The notes under the pieces are model-generated. The model did not search any database and had not been told where the DNA came from. It saw nothing but the letters and a program-made list of their open reading frames with translations. A program made the position numbers and the translations under genes. Below, piece by piece: positions 8,568 to 19,031 of a stretch of DNA of 64,000 nucleotides; position 1 is the stretch's first letter; each line of letters begins with the position of its first letter. The DNA comes from Anaerolineae bacterium. Its GTDB lineage: Bacteria > Chloroflexota > Anaerolineae > UBA3071. The stretch is taken from positions 1 to 64,000 of the forward strand of contig JARYMM010000014.1 in assembly GCA_029907105.1 (NCBI GenBank). The letters run 5' to 3'.

Positions 8568-9485
8568 ATGTTCGAACTCATCTTTCTCGGCACCTCTGCT
8601 TCGGCCCCGTCGGTGCGGCGGGGCCTTTCGTCCGCTATGGTGCTGCACAAGGAGTATCGTTTTCTCATTGATTGTGGCGAAGGAACGCAGCGGCAACTGC
8701 TGGCCAGCGGCCTGGGCTTCCGCCGTCTCGACCGCATCCTGCTCACCCACGGCCACCTCGATCACATCCTGGGCCTGGGCGGGCTGGCCTCCACCTTTGC
8801 CCGCTGGGAGATGATCCCGGAGATGAACATCTACGGCGGCCAGTGGGCGCTGCTGCGTGTGCGGGCGCTGATGCGCGTCGTCTTCGGCCCTGGCGAACCG
8901 CCGCTGCGCATCCGCTACCACCCCATCGGTCCGGGCGTGCTCTTTGAAAACGACACCTTCCAGCTTATCGCCTTCCCCGTGACCCACCGCGGGCCGGACT
9001 GCTTTGGCTATACCTTCCAGGAGAAAGCCAGACGTCCCTTCCTGGCCGAACGGGCCGAGGCCCTGGGCGTGCCCGCCGGGCCGGTGCGCCGCCTGCTCGT
9101 GCAGGGCGAGAGTGTCACCCTGGACGACGGCCGGGTGGTGCACCCTGATGACGTGCTCGGCCCGCCGCGGGCAGGGGCCAGGCTGGTCTTCGTGGGCGAC
9201 GCCGGACGGGTGGACGACCTGGTGGACGCCGCCAGCGAGGCCGACGCCCTGGTCATCGAGGCTACCTACTGCCAGGACGAGGCAGATAAGGCGCAGCAGT
9301 TCAGCCATCTGACCGCCGCCCAGGCCGCCTGGCTGGCCCGCCAGGCCCAGGTCAAGTTGCTCATCCTGACCCACATCTCCCGCCGTTACCATCCTCGTGA
9401 CGTGCTGGCCGAGGCACAGCCCATTTTCGAGAACACCGTCGTCGCCGACGACTTCGACCTGTTCCGCATCGTCAGGGAAAGGTAG
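8568..9485 (+). CDS. rnz: Ribonuclease Z (tRNA 3'-endonuclease)
   Basis: Metallo-beta-lactamase-fold enzyme that trims tRNA 3' trailers. 305 residues. Start [15 protein letters not shown] is typical; the zinc ligands are in THGHLDH (near residue 64), VTHRG, VGDAGR and THISRRYH. It begins 7 nt after the PIN gene and is complete. tRNA-Asp at 21318 has no encoded CCA, which fits a need for RNase Z maturation. Confidence 0.95.
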   Translation: MFELIFLGTSASAPSVRRGLSSAMVLHKEYRFLIDCGEGTQRQLLASGLGFRRLDRILLTHGHLDHILGLGGLASTFARWEMIPEMNIYGGQWALLRVRALMRVVFGPGEPPLRIRYHPIGPGVLFENDTFQLIAFPVTHRGPDCFGYTFQEKARRPFLAERAEALGVPAGPVRRLLVQGESVTLDDGRVVHPDDVLGPPRAGARLVFVGDAGRVDDLVDAASEADALVIEATYCQDEADKAQQFSHLTAAQAAWLARQAQVKLLILTHISRRYHPRDVLAEAQPIFENTVVADDFDLFRIVRER

Positions 9486-9486
9486 C

Positions 9487-9512
9487 AGGAGGGGCAAGAG
9501 GCAAGAAGCGGG
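9487..9512. repeat. Short heptad-repeat array
   Basis: Units of GGCAAGA type (GGGGCAAGAGGCAAGAAGC) directly after rnz. The same unit occurs at 13180, 18928 and 53445. Confidence 0.7.
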
Positions 9513-9596
9513 TAACGGGATTGAATCCTGATCGGCCTCGCAGGTAATCATATAAGCAGGCGCGCCGAACACCGAACGCACAAGAAAGGTAGAGCA

Positions 9597-10550
<954 letters not shown>

Positions 10551-10551
10551 G

Positions 10552-10641
10552 AATGCGTAAAACGTAATGTGTAATCCGTAAAGTTCAGACGTGCCGGACA
10601 TCCAGCTACGCATCACGGATTACGCATCACGCATTAATTGC
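10552..10641. repeat. Inverted heptad-repeat element between moxR and the DUF58 gene
   Basis: Left arm units GTAATGC, GTAAAAC, GTAATGT, GTAATCC; right arm units TACGCAT, CACGGAT, TACGCAT, CACGCAT. It fills the gap and leaves no Shine-Dalgarno sequence before the DUF58 start. Confidence 0.88.
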
Positions 10642-10642
10642 C

Positions 10643-11923
10643 ATGCGCCGCCTCTGGGGTATCCTTCTCATCCTGATCCTGTCCTGGGCCTTCGCCCTGC
10701 AGACCGGCCGGCCGCTGGCCTACAACCTGGCCTACCTGGTCACCGCCGTCATCGTCCTTTCCTTCCTGTGGGCCTGGGCCAACGTCACCTGGGTGCAGGT
10801 GAGCCGCTTCACCCGCGGCCGCCGCTCGCAGGTGGGCAAGCTGGCCGAGGAGCAGTTCGAGGTCAGCAACCGTTCCATCCTGCCCAAGCTCTGGCTGGAG
10901 GTACGCGATCACTCCACGCTGCCGGGGCACCTCTCCAGCCGCGTGCTCAACACCCTCGGCGGCCGCAAGCGGCAGCGCTGGATGGTGCGCACTTACTGCC
11001 AGCAGCGGGGGCGTTTCCGCCTGGGCCCCATGACCCTCAGCAGCGGCGACCCCTTGGGCCTCTTCCATTTGCAGCGCCATCTGCCCGCCACTTCCACCAT
11101 CATCGTCTATCCGGCCACGGTGGACATCCCCGCCTTTGCGCCGCCGGTGGGCTACCTGCCCGGCGGCGAGGCCATGCGCCGCCGCACCCATTACATCACC
11201 ACCAACGTGTCCGGCGTGCGCGACTATGCCCCCGGCGACAGCTTCAACCGCATCCACTGGCGCAGCACAGCCCGCACAGGCCAACTGATGGTCAAGGAGT
11301 TCGAGCTCGACCCCACCGCCGATGTGTGGCTTTTCCTGGATATGTACGGTGCCGTGCACGTGGCCGCGCCCTGGACGCCCGAGATGGGACGGAGAGGGCC
11401 GGCGGTGCTGTGGAAGGAACGGGAAAAGCTGGAACTCATCCCCAGCACCGAGGAGTATGCGGTGACCGCAGCCGCCTCGCTGGCCCGACATTTTCTGACC
11501 CGCGAGCGGGCCGTGGGCCTCATCGCCCACAGCCGGCGACGGGAGGTCATCCAACCAGATCGCGGCGAGCGTCAGCTCAACAAGATCCTGGAGACCCTGG
11601 CCGTGATGGAGGCCAGCGGTCACATCCCCATTGCCCAGGTGGTGGCGGCAGAGGGGCGCCATCTGAGCCGCAACACGACGCTCATCGTCATCACGCCCTC
11701 CACCGCCCTGGACTGGGTGGCCAGCCTGCGCGACCTGCGGCGGCGGGGCGTGCAGGGCATGGTCGTGCTGCTGGCTGCCAACACCTTCGGCCCCGCCGAT
11801 TCGTGGCAGGCCGTCTGGACGGAACTGATTGCCAGTGGGCTCCTGACCTATGTGGTGCGGCGAGGCGATTCCCTGGCCGTTGCCCTGAGCCAGCAGGCAG
11901 GTGTGCCAGAGACCTACAAATAG
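10643..11923 (+). CDS. DUF58 protein, MoxR partner
   Basis: 426 residues. Two membrane segments at the N-terminus (residues about 4-45), then a beta-rich region and the DUF58 core with [20 protein letters not shown] near residue 195, followed by a VWA-like domain. Predicted membrane-anchored with the soluble part in the cytoplasm. Start ATG 10643 is immediately preceded by a heptad repeat and has no recognisable ribosome-binding site, so translation may depend on moxR read-through. Confidence 0.9.
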   Translation: MRRLWGILLILILSWAFALQTGRPLAYNLAYLVTAVIVLSFLWAWANVTWVQVSRFTRGRRSQVGKLAEEQFEVSNRSILPKLWLEVRDHSTLPGHLSSRVLNTLGGRKRQRWMVRTYCQQRGRFRLGPMTLSSGDPLGLFHLQRHLPATSTIIVYPATVDIPAFAPPVGYLPGGEAMRRRTHYITTNVSGVRDYAPGDSFNRIHWRSTARTGQLMVKEFELDPTADVWLFLDMYGAVHVAAPWTPEMGRRGPAVLWKEREKLELIPSTEEYAVTAAASLARHFLTRERAVGLIAHSRRREVIQPDRGERQLNKILETLAVMEASGHIPIAQVVAAEGRHLSRNTTLIVITPSTALDWVASLRDLRRRGVQGMVVLLAANTFGPADSWQAVWTELIASGLLTYVVRRGDSLAVALSQQAGVPETYK

Positions 11924-11955
11924 ACAAAGCCAAAGCTCAAAGTCCAAATCCGAAG
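11924..11955. repeat. Heptad-repeat array
   Basis: CAAAGCC, AAAGCTC, AAAGTCC, AAATCCG in tandem after the DUF58 stop; a one-arm example of the family. Confidence 0.6.
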
Positions 11956-12035
11956 TTACTCAACACCTGGTCGGCTGTTGCGAGGGCTGCGCTTTCACTC
12001 AGGAGCGCAGCCGTTTCGCGGGTGCAGCAGGCCGC

Positions 12036-12064
12036 TTGCCTTTTCGCCGGGGACGTGCTACAAT
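12036..12064 (+). promoter_or_regulatory. Promoter of prfA
   Basis: TTGCCT, 17-nt spacer, TACAAT, about 40 nt upstream of the prfA start. Confidence 0.6.
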
Positions 12065-12105
12065 CGCAATGCTCGTGGTCGGGCCGCGAGCAGCGAGGGG
12101 CAAAG

Positions 12106-13179
12106 ATGTTGGAGAAACTGGCCAGGATCGAGGAACGATACGAGGAACTGAACCGATTGATGGCCGACCCCGACGTGGTCATGGACCACGAACGGCTGGC
12201 CGAGTTGGCCCGCGAGCAGGCGGGGATCGAGGAAGTGGTACAGACCACCCGCCGCTACCGGGCTGTGGAGAAAGAGCTGTCCGAGACGCGGGAACTGCTG
12301 GAGGAAGCCAGCGATCCCGAGATGATAGAGTTGGCCCGTTCGGAAGCGGAGGCGCTGGAGCGAGAGCGGGAAGAGTTATGGCAGAAGCTGCGGTTGTTGC
12401 TGTTGCCCAGGGATCCCAACGACGAGAAGAACGTCATCGTGGAGATCCGTGCCGGCGCCGGCGGCGAGGAAGCCGGGTTGTTCGCCGCCGACCTCTATCG
12501 CATGTACACCCGCTACGCCGAGGCGCGGGGCTGGAAGACGGACTTGCTCAGCGCACACAGCACAGGCATCGGCGGGTTCAAGGAAGTCATCTTCCAGGTG
12601 CAGGGCCGCGGGGCCTACTCGCGGCTCAAATATGAGAGCGGCGTGCACCGCGTGCAGCGGGTGCCGGAAACGGAAGCGCAGGGACGCATCCACACTTCCA
12701 CAGCCACGGTGGCTGTGCTGCCGGAAATGGACGAGGTAGAGGTTTCCATCAACCCGGATGACCTGGAGATCGAGGTCTATCGCTCCTCCGGACCGGGTGG
12801 ACAGCACATGCAAAAGAATGCCACCGCCGTGCGCATCACTCACAAGCCCACGGGGCTGGTCGTCTCCTGCGAGAACGAGCGTTCGCAGACGCAAAACCGG
12901 CTGCGGGCGCTGGCCGTGCTGCGCGCCCGCCTCTACGATATGGAATCGCAGCAGCAGATGGAGGAGCAGGACGAGGCGCGGCGGCGACAGGTGGGCAGCG
13001 GGGAGCGCAGCGAGAAGATCCGCACCTACAACTTCCCCCAGAACCGGGTGACCGATCACCGCATCGGCAAGAGCCTCTACCGGCTGGAGGAAGTGCTGAA
13101 CGGCGACCTGGACGAGTTCATTGACGAACTGGCGACGACGGAACAGGCAGAGAGGTTGCAGGCCCTTGGTGTGGCGTGA
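12106..13179 (+). CDS. prfA: Peptide chain release factor 1
   Basis: 357 residues, usual length. The catalytic loop [14 protein letters not shown] carries the GGQ tripeptide, and the codon-recognition region reads [20 protein letters not shown], with a P-x-T motif as in RF1 rather than the SPF motif of RF2. ATG 12106 follows GCGAGGGGCAAAG. prmC, whose product methylates the GGQ glutamine, is the next gene and overlaps, an arrangement seen in many bacteria. Confidence 0.96.
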   Translation: MLEKLARIEERYEELNRLMADPDVVMDHERLAELAREQAGIEEVVQTTRRYRAVEKELSETRELLEEASDPEMIELARSEAEALEREREELWQKLRLLLLPRDPNDEKNVIVEIRAGAGGEEAGLFAADLYRMYTRYAEARGWKTDLLSAHSTGIGGFKEVIFQVQGRGAYSRLKYESGVHRVQRVPETEAQGRIHTSTATVAVLPEMDEVEVSINPDDLEIEVYRSSGPGGQHMQKNATAVRITHKPTGLVVSCENERSQTQNRLRALAVLRARLYDMESQQQMEEQDEARRRQVGSGERSEKIRTYNFPQNRVTDHRIGKSLYRLEEVLNGDLDEFIDELATTEQAERLQALGVA

Positions 13180-14104
13180 GGCAAAGGGCAAGAGGCAAGA
13201 AGCAAGAGGCATCCTGCATCGTGCATCTTGCATCCTGCATCTTGCCGGATGTGATTCGCCCCAACTCGACGCCGAGCTGCTGCTGGCCCACGCGCTGGGC
13301 CGCGAGCGGACGTGGCTCCTGGCCCATCCCGAATACCCGCTGACTGCGACGGAAGAGGAGCGGTTCGCCGCCCTGCTGGCCCGGCGGCAGGCCCGTGAGC
13401 CGCTGGCCTATATCCTGGGCCACCGCGAGTTTTATGGCCTCGATTTCATCGTAGACCATCGTGTGCTCGTGCCCAGGCCGGAAACAGAGATGCTGGTCGA
13501 GCAGGCGCTGGCCTGGGCACGGCGAGAGAGGCCAGACAGCAAAGGGGAGGGGACACGAAATGCCCTATCTCCTGACCCCTATGGGCAGGTCTCAGACCTG
13601 CCCCTACTGGCCGATGTCGGCACCGGCTCCGGCTGCGTGGCCGTGGCCCTGGCTGCTCACCTGCCCCAGGCCGTCGTCTACGCGCTTGACGCCTCAGCCG
13701 ACGCCCTGGCAGTGGCGGCAGCGAACGCGGCCCGTCACGGCGTGGCCGGGCGGGTGCAGTTGCTATGCGGAGACCTGTTGGAACCGTTGCCGGAGCGGGT
13801 GGACGTCATCGTCGCCAATCTGCCCTACGTGCGCCGCGACGAACTGCCCACGCTGCCGCCTGAGATACGGGACTACGAGCCGCGGGCAGCCCTCGATGGC
13901 GGCCCCGAGGGCCTGGATTGGATAGGGCGTCTGCTGGCCCAGGCACCGGCGCACCTGCGGCCCGGCGGCATCATCCTCCTGGAGATCGGAGCGGCGCAGG
14001 GGGAAGCAGCCAGCGGACTGGCCCGTCAGCGCTTCCCTCAGGCGGCCGTGGACGTGCTGCCCGACTACGCCGGCCGCGACCGCGTGCTGCGGGTGCAAAC
14101 GTGA
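13169..14104 (+). CDS. prmC: Release-factor glutamine methyltransferase
   Basis: SAM-dependent N5-glutamine methyltransferase acting on release factors. The SAM motif is [13 protein letters not shown] and the substrate-Gln motif reads ANLPY where the family normally has NPPY. The first 30 or so residues are unusual: they are encoded by a heptad-repeat element (13179-13250), so the family's first helix is replaced by repeat-encoded peptide before the normal [13 protein letters not shown]. The true start is uncertain; GTG 13169, inside the prfA end, is the best in-frame choice. A second palindromic insertion lies at 13583-13603, before the SAM motif. Confidence 0.88.
   Translation: MWREAKGKRQEARGILHRASCILHLAGCDSPQLDAELLLAHALGRERTWLLAHPEYPLTATEEERFAALLARRQAREPLAYILGHREFYGLDFIVDHRVLVPRPETEMLVEQALAWARRERPDSKGEGTRNALSPDPYGQVSDLPLLADVGTGSGCVAVALAAHLPQAVVYALDASADALAVAAANAARHGVAGRVQLLCGDLLEPLPERVDVIVANLPYVRRDELPTLPPEIRDYEPRAALDGGPEGLDWIGRLLAQAPAHLRPGGIILLEIGAAQGEAASGLARQRFPQAAVDVLPDYAGRDRVLRVQT
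13179..13250. repeat. Inverted heptad-repeat element at the prmC N-terminus
   Basis: Left arm of GGCAAGA-type units, right arm of ATCCTGC, ATCGTGC, ATCTTGC units. It provides the N-terminal codons of prmC. Confidence 0.88.
13583..13603. repeat. Palindrome inside prmC
   Basis: GGGCAGGTCT, one central base, then the perfect inverse, followed by CCCTAC; read in frame by prmC. Confidence 0.8.
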
Positions 14105-14140
14105 ATGGACCCGCAGCCCAAGGGCGCGCTATCTGAAAAG

Positions 14141-14318
14141 GAGGTTGCCTGCCTTCGGCCTGGCAACGTGAGATATAGCGGTGGCTGGCGTCATTGCGAG
14201 CCCCGAAGGGGCGAAGGGGCGCAAGGCCTTGCGCCCCTACTCCCCTCCCCGTCGACGGGGAGGGGAGGGGTGGAGACTGCTTCGCTTCGCTCGCAGTGAC
14301 AGGGTGGGTAGTTATAAA
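14141..14318. repeat. Long dispersed repeat, copy 2 (inverted)
   Basis: Reverse-complement relative of 6775-6920 with the same ends (GGTTGCCTGCCTTCGGCC and AGGGTGGGTAGTTATAA). It carries two nested palindromes: GGGGCGCAAGG plus inverse at 14216-14240, and a CCCCTCCCC-type palindrome around 14243-14271. It fills the prmC-herA gap. Confidence 0.85.
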
Positions 14319-14334
14319 GGAGCCAGAATAGCTT

Positions 14335-15960
14335 ATGTCACCCCAACGTCTCGGCGTCGTCACCGACGGCGCTTTTAACGCTTTTCTGACCGTGCGGCTG
14401 GACCCCACCTGCTCTTCGGAGCAGGTGCGCATCGGCGATTTCGTCATCGTCGAAGGTGAGGAGTACCTCTACTTCAGCCTCATCTCCGACATCCAACTGC
14501 GGGCCACCGACGCCGGCCTGCTGGCCGACCCGCCGCGCCAGGCCTCGCCCTTCATTCGCCGCGCCCTGGCCGGCACCACTACCTACGCCACCGTGCAGGT
14601 CAAACCCATGCTGATGATCGAAAAGCCCAAAGAGGGCGAGATGGTGGACGTCCTGGCCGCGCCGCAGCCGGTGCGCACCATCCCCATGCACTTCGCCACC
14701 CTGCGCCAGGCCACCCAGGGCGACTTCCGCATCGTCTTCGGCCAGGAGGACAGGACCCACTTCGCCATGGGCACGCCGCTGACCATGGACCTGCCCATCT
14801 GCCTGCACATGCCCCGCCTGATGGAACGCTCCAACGGCATCTTCGGCCAGTCGGGCACGGGCAAGTCCTTCCTGGCCCGACTGCTGCTCTGCGGCATCAT
14901 TGACCGCAAGGTGGGCGTCAACCTCATCTTCGACATGCACGACGAATATGCCTTTGGCCGCCAATCGGAGGACGGCCAGTGGGTCAAAGGGCTGCGCCAC
15001 CTCTTCGGTCCCCAGGTGCTCATCTACTCCCTGGATGAGCGGGCGGCCAGCCGTCCGGGGCGCAACGTGGACGTCGTGCTCAAGATCGGCCTCAACCAGA
15101 TCGAGCCGGAAGATGTGCTGCTGCTGGCAGAAGAGCTGGACCTGACCCCCGCCTCGCGCACGGCGGTAGGCCTGCTGAGCGACGCCTACGGCCAGCGCTG
15201 GCTGCAAAGGCTTCTGGCCATGAGTGCCGAGGACATCGCCCTCTTCTGCCAGGAACACATGGCCCATCAGGGGGCTACGGAAGCGCTGCAGCGTAAACTG
15301 CGGGACGTGGAGCGCCGGCCTTATGTGGTGGAAGAGGCGCCCCTCGACGCCATTGACGAGATGGTGGCGGCGCTGGACAGGGGCAAGCATGTCATCCTCC
15401 ATTTCGGAAGGTATGATCGGCCTCTCGACCACATGCTGGTGGCCAACATCGTCACCCGTCGCGTGCGCCAGCTTTACCAGGAGAAGGTGGCCCGCTACGA
15501 GCAGACACAGGACCCCAAAGACCGGCCGCGCAACCTGATGATCACCCTGGAGGAGGCGCACAAGTTCCTCAATCCCGCCGTCTCCCGCCAGACCATCTTC
15601 GGCCAGATCGCCCGCGAGCTGCGCAAGTATTATGTCACGCTGATGGTCATTGACCAGCGGCCCAGCGGCATTGACCCGGAGGTGATGTCGCAGTTGGGCA
15701 CGCGAGTGACGGGCAAGCTGACGGAGGAGCGGGACATTGACGCCGTGCTGACCGGCGTGGCCAACCGGCAGGCCCTGCGCGGCATGCTGGAGAGCCTGGA
15801 TACCCGCCAGCAGATTTTGATCATGGGCCACGCCGTGCCCATGCCCATCGTCCTGCGCACGCGGCCCTACGACGATGACTTCTATCGCGCGCTGGGCAAG
15901 GGGGAGGGAGAGCGCCTCGACGCCAAGCGTGCTGCGGATGAGCTATTCGGCAACTGGTAG
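14335..15960 (+). CDS. HerA-like hexameric ATPase
   Basis: 541 residues. An N-terminal HAS-barrel-like region precedes Walker A GQSGTGKSFLARLL (near residue 175), Walker B MITLEEAHKFLNP, and a C-terminal QLGTRVTGKLTEERD segment. This is the HerA/FtsK superfamily, which pumps DNA during end resection or supports defence ATPases. The usual partner nuclease NurA is not adjacent. The start has AAGGAG about 11 nt upstream. It stands alone, so a specific role cannot be assigned. Confidence 0.88.
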   Translation: MSPQRLGVVTDGAFNAFLTVRLDPTCSSEQVRIGDFVIVEGEEYLYFSLISDIQLRATDAGLLADPPRQASPFIRRALAGTTTYATVQVKPMLMIEKPKEGEMVDVLAAPQPVRTIPMHFATLRQATQGDFRIVFGQEDRTHFAMGTPLTMDLPICLHMPRLMERSNGIFGQSGTGKSFLARLLLCGIIDRKVGVNLIFDMHDEYAFGRQSEDGQWVKGLRHLFGPQVLIYSLDERAASRPGRNVDVVLKIGLNQIEPEDVLLLAEELDLTPASRTAVGLLSDAYGQRWLQRLLAMSAEDIALFCQEHMAHQGATEALQRKLRDVERRPYVVEEAPLDAIDEMVAALDRGKHVILHFGRYDRPLDHMLVANIVTRRVRQLYQEKVARYEQTQDPKDRPRNLMITLEEAHKFLNPAVSRQTIFGQIARELRKYYVTLMVIDQRPSGIDPEVMSQLGTRVTGKLTEERDIDAVLTGVANRQALRGMLESLDTRQQILIMGHAVPMPIVLRTRPYDDDFYRALGKGEGERLDAKRAADELFGNW

Positions 15961-16002
15961 AAGGGATGCGGACGAACACGGGTGGCCGCGGATTCTCACC
16001 AG

Positions 16003-16033
16003 AGGCGGAGCTGCCAGAACTGGCCGCTCCGCC
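16003..16033 (+). terminator. Possible hairpin terminator after the herA-like gene
   Basis: AGGCGGAGC and its perfect inverse separated by 13 nt. No T-tract follows, so this may be only a palindrome. Confidence 0.3.
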
Positions 16034-16069
16034 TTCGCACATTCCACTGTAAGGTGAACTGGCCATAAT

Positions 16070-16097
16070 TTGACACCACACCAGACTGTGCTATGAT
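16070..16097 (+). promoter_or_regulatory. Promoter of degV
   Basis: Consensus TTGACA, 16-nt spacer, TATGAT, 33 nt before the start codon. Confidence 0.75.
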
Positions 16098-16130
16098 TGG
16101 ATACAATAGCACCGATAGGAGGAGAAAACC

Positions 16131-16991
16131 ATGAGATCACCGGTTGCCGTGCTCACCGATAGCTGCGCCAGCATCCCTGAGCGGCTGATCGAGCAGTTGA
16201 ACATTGACATCGTGCCCTACTACGTCCACCGGGGCACGGAAGTCATCCGTGACCTGGTGGACATGACGCGCGACGAGTTCTTCCGCTGGCTGTCCACGGC
16301 CAAGGAGCTGCCCAAATCGGGCACCCCTGGCCCGGGCGAGTACCTGGAGGCCTTCCGCCGCCTGGCCGGGCGGGCGCGGGACATCGTCACCGTGTGCATG
16401 ACCTCCAAAGGCAGCGGCGCCTACCAGGCGGCGATGGTGGCCAGGGAGATGGCGGCCAGCGAACTGCCAGAGCTGCGCATCGAGGTGGTGGACACGCTAC
16501 AGGTGGCCATGTGCCATGGCTGGTCGGCCATCGAGGCGGCACGGGCAGCGCTGGCCGGGGCCAGCCTGGAGAAAGTGGCGGAGACCGCCCGCCAGGTAGC
16601 CCGCAAGTCCACCATGATCCAGACCGCCGACACGCTGCGCTACCTGTATATGGGCGGGCGTATCGGCCGCGCCGCCCACCTGGTGGGCACGCTCCTGAAC
16701 ATCAAACCGCTCATCGGCATGGAGGATGGGGTGATCACCCCCCTGGGCCAGGCCCGTAGCCGTCACCAGGCGTACAAGAAGATGGTGGACATCATGGCCG
16801 AGAAGGTCGGCCTGGGGGCGCGCATCAAGATCGGCTACGTGCACGCTGCGGCGCTGGAGGAAGCGGAGAAGCTGCGCAGCCTGGTGGAACCCAACTTCGA
16901 CTGTGCGGAAAGCCTGATCGCCGAGCTGTCGCTGGCCCTGGGCGTGCACACCGGCCCCGGCACCGTGGGCGTTGGCTTCTTCCCCCTGTAG
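16131..16991 (+). CDS. DegV-family fatty-acid-binding protein
   Basis: 286 residues. N-terminal TDSCASIP and the SKGSGAYQAA segment are the fatty-acid-head-group-binding motifs of the family; the C-terminus ends HTGPGTVGVGFF. DegV/FakB proteins hand fatty acids to a kinase (FakA), which is not present here. ATG is preceded by TAGGAGGAGAAAACC. Confidence 0.93.
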   Translation: MRSPVAVLTDSCASIPERLIEQLNIDIVPYYVHRGTEVIRDLVDMTRDEFFRWLSTAKELPKSGTPGPGEYLEAFRRLAGRARDIVTVCMTSKGSGAYQAAMVAREMAASELPELRIEVVDTLQVAMCHGWSAIEAARAALAGASLEKVAETARQVARKSTMIQTADTLRYLYMGGRIGRAAHLVGTLLNIKPLIGMEDGVITPLGQARSRHQAYKKMVDIMAEKVGLGARIKIGYVHAAALEEAEKLRSLVEPNFDCAESLIAELSLALGVHTGPGTVGVGFFPL

Positions 16992-17005
16992 CGAAAGAGA
17001 CCGCT

Positions 17006-17638
17006 ATGCGGTTGATCAGCGCCATCGTCCTGGCCGGCGGGCAGAGCCAGCGCATGGGCACGGACAAAGCATTACTGGAGCTGGAGGGAAGACCGCTCAT
17101 CGCTTGGGTGCTGGAACGGCTGCAGCAGTTGAGCGACGATCTCCTCATCGTGGCCAGGGATACGACGACTTACGCCCACCTGGGAGCGCGGCTGGTGACG
17201 GACGTCTACCCCCATCAGGGAGCCCTTGTCGGCCTGCACGCCGGCCTGCAGGCCGCACGCCACCCCCTGGCCCTGGCTGTGGCCTGCGACATGCCCTTCC
17301 TCGACCTGCACCTGTTGCGCTACATGGTCGTGGTGGGAAAAGGACACGACGCCGTGATCCCCCGCATTGGCGGCTACCCGGAGCCTCTCCATGCCCTCTA
17401 TCGGGTCAGGCGTTGCCTGCCGGCCATCGAGCGGGCCCTCGACAGCGGCCAGTTCAAGATGACCAGCTTCCTGCCCGGCGTGCGCGTGCGCTACGTGGAG
17501 GAACAGGAGATAGACCTCTTCGACCCGGAACGCCTTTCCTTTTTTAACGTCAACACTCCAGAGGATTGGCAGCGAGGGCAGAAGCTGGCGCGCCGCCTCC
17601 GTGGCCAGCAGAGGCCGCCTCAGGGGAGGCAGACGTGA
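17006..17638 (+). CDS. mobA: Molybdenum cofactor guanylyltransferase
   Basis: 210 residues. The nucleotide-binding signature VLAGGQSQRMGTDKALLEL is at the N-terminus, and ACDMPFLD holds the metal-binding Asp. The enzyme attaches GMP to molybdopterin. It implies molybdo- or tungsto-enzymes of the bis-MGD type elsewhere in the genome. Its stop overlaps the GTG of the next gene. Confidence 0.92.
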   Translation: MRLISAIVLAGGQSQRMGTDKALLELEGRPLIAWVLERLQQLSDDLLIVARDTTTYAHLGARLVTDVYPHQGALVGLHAGLQAARHPLALAVACDMPFLDLHLLRYMVVVGKGHDAVIPRIGGYPEPLHALYRVRRCLPAIERALDSGQFKMTSFLPGVRVRYVEEQEIDLFDPERLSFFNVNTPEDWQRGQKLARRLRGQQRPPQGRQT

Positions 17639-17994
17639 GCTCAGGCTTCTTCGACAAGGTCTATCGGCTGGTACGCCTTATCCCACCCGGCAAGGTGGCC
17701 ACCTACGGCCAGATCGCGGCCCTGCTCGGTCACCCGCGGGCCGCACGCACCGTGGGCTGGGCCCTGCATTCCCTGTCCGACGAAGAGGCCCGCGTCGTGC
17801 CCTGGCAGCGGGTGATCGGCGCCGGCGGCCGCATCACCACCTCCTGCGAGACGCATAGCGCCCAATTGCAGCGGCAGTTGCTGGAAGAGGAAGGCGTCCA
17901 GTTCGGTCAGGAAGGCGATATTGACCTGGCCCGCTTCCAATGGCGAGGGCCAGAGTGGAACGAGTTGGATGCACTCCTGCGAGCAGAGATGTGA
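17635..17994 (+). CDS. Alkyltransferase-like protein (ATL), DNA-damage recognition
   Basis: 119 residues matching the C-terminal domain of O6-alkylguanine-DNA alkyltransferase: VYRLVRLIPPGKVATYGQIA, then the active-site position VPWQRVIG. The catalytic Cys of PCHR is replaced by Trp (PWQR), the hallmark of ATL proteins, which bind alkylated guanine and recruit nucleotide-excision repair instead of removing the alkyl group. GTG 17635 overlaps mobA by 4 nt. Confidence 0.9.
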   Translation: MSSGFFDKVYRLVRLIPPGKVATYGQIAALLGHPRAARTVGWALHSLSDEEARVVPWQRVIGAGGRITTSCETHSAQLQRQLLEEEGVQFGQEGDIDLARFQWRGPEWNELDALLRAEM

Positions 17995-17997
17995 TAC

Positions 17998-18056
17998 AGG
18001 GACGAAAGACGAAGGGCGAAGGTCAATTCATCCTTCGTCTTTCGTCATTCGTCTGA
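17998..18056. repeat. Inverted heptad-repeat element
   Basis: GACGAAA-type units followed by the inverse CTTCGTC, TTTCGTC, ATTCGTC. It fills half of the gap before the nitrilase-fold gene. Confidence 0.85.
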
Positions 18057-18116
18057 CCATTTGTTCAGTGTAAGAGCACATGCTTCAGGTACTAACCACC
18101 TTCAAGGAGTGACTTC

Positions 18117-18929
18117 ATGAGTGAAATCACCGTGGCCCTGGTGCAGATGGCACCGCAGTTGGCGCAGCCGGAAGAGAACCTGCGCCGCATGTCCGATGTC
18201 ATCGAACGTATCTGCCAGGAACAGCCTGTGGACCTCATCGTCTTTCCGGAGCTGGCCACCTCCGGCTACGAGTGCGGCCTGCGCTTCACGGACATGGCCG
18301 AGAAGCTGCCCGGCCACACGGTCAGCTTGCTGGCCAAGGATGCCGCCGACTTCAACGTGCACCTGGCTTTCGGCATGGTGGTCAAGGAGCGGGTGGAGAG
18401 CATCCTCTACGATGCCGCTGTGCTCATCGGCCCCGACGGCGAGTTGCTGGGCGACTACCGCAAGGTGCACCTCAAAGGAGAAGAGCGGCTGGCCTTCCGC
18501 GCCGGTTACCGCTTCCCCGTCTTCGAGACCGCTTTCGGCCAGGTGGGCTTGCTCATCGGCTGGGACCTGGCCTTCCCTGAGGCCGCCCGTGCCCTGACGC
18601 TGGAAGGCGCCCAGCTCATCTGTTGCCTGGCCAACTGGGAACAGGAGCAACTGGAGGAGTGGCGGGCCTACTGCATCGCCCGCGCCTGTGAGAACTCCGT
18701 CTTCCTCGCCGCCGCCAACCGCATCGGCGAAGAGCCAGGCTACACCTTTGGCGGCGAGTCGATGATCGTTGGTCCCAAGGGCAGCCTGTACACCCTTCTG
18801 GACGAAGCGATCGAAGGGTACGCCGTGGCCAGGATAGACCTGGACGACGTGCGGCGCACCCGTGAGGAGCGGCAACTCATCCAGTGCCGCCAGCCGCAGG
18901 CCTATCGGGCGGTGGTCAGGAAGTACTGA
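18117..18929 (+). CDS. Nitrilase-superfamily protein lacking the catalytic cysteine
   Basis: 270 residues with the carbon-nitrogen hydrolase fold. The Glu (FPELATSGYE) and Lys (YRKVHLKGEE) of the catalytic triad are present, but the nucleophile segment reads GLLIGWDLAFPE: Gly stands where the family has Cys (ICYD or ICWD). Two Cys follow 16-17 residues later (LICCLANW), not at the triad position. Either the protein is a non-hydrolytic family member or it uses another residue. No informative neighbours; the gene has its own leader with an AAGGAGTG ribosome site. Confidence 0.82.
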   Translation: MSEITVALVQMAPQLAQPEENLRRMSDVIERICQEQPVDLIVFPELATSGYECGLRFTDMAEKLPGHTVSLLAKDAADFNVHLAFGMVVKERVESILYDAAVLIGPDGELLGDYRKVHLKGEERLAFRAGYRFPVFETAFGQVGLLIGWDLAFPEAARALTLEGAQLICCLANWEQEQLEEWRAYCIARACENSVFLAAANRIGEEPGYTFGGESMIVGPKGSLYTLLDEAIEGYAVARIDLDDVRRTREERQLIQCRQPQAYRAVVRKY

Positions 18930-18976
18930 GGGGCAAGAGGCAAGAGGCAGACGGATTCGTCTTTCGTCCTTCGTCA
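18928..18976. repeat. Heptad-repeat element
   Basis: GGCAAGA units followed by TCGTCTT, TCGTCCT, TCGTC units: arms belong to two different sub-families found separately at 13180 and 17998. Confidence 0.75.
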
Positions 18977-19031
18977 GTGACCAGGCCGTGGTTCGGCCGG
19001 GTTAAAAAGCCTTGCCTTCGAGGGCAGGTGC

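Noticed and set aside
10591-12105. Long in-frame extension upstream of prfA
   Set aside because: It reads the DUF58 gene out of frame; prfA starts at 12106 with its own promoter and ribosome site.
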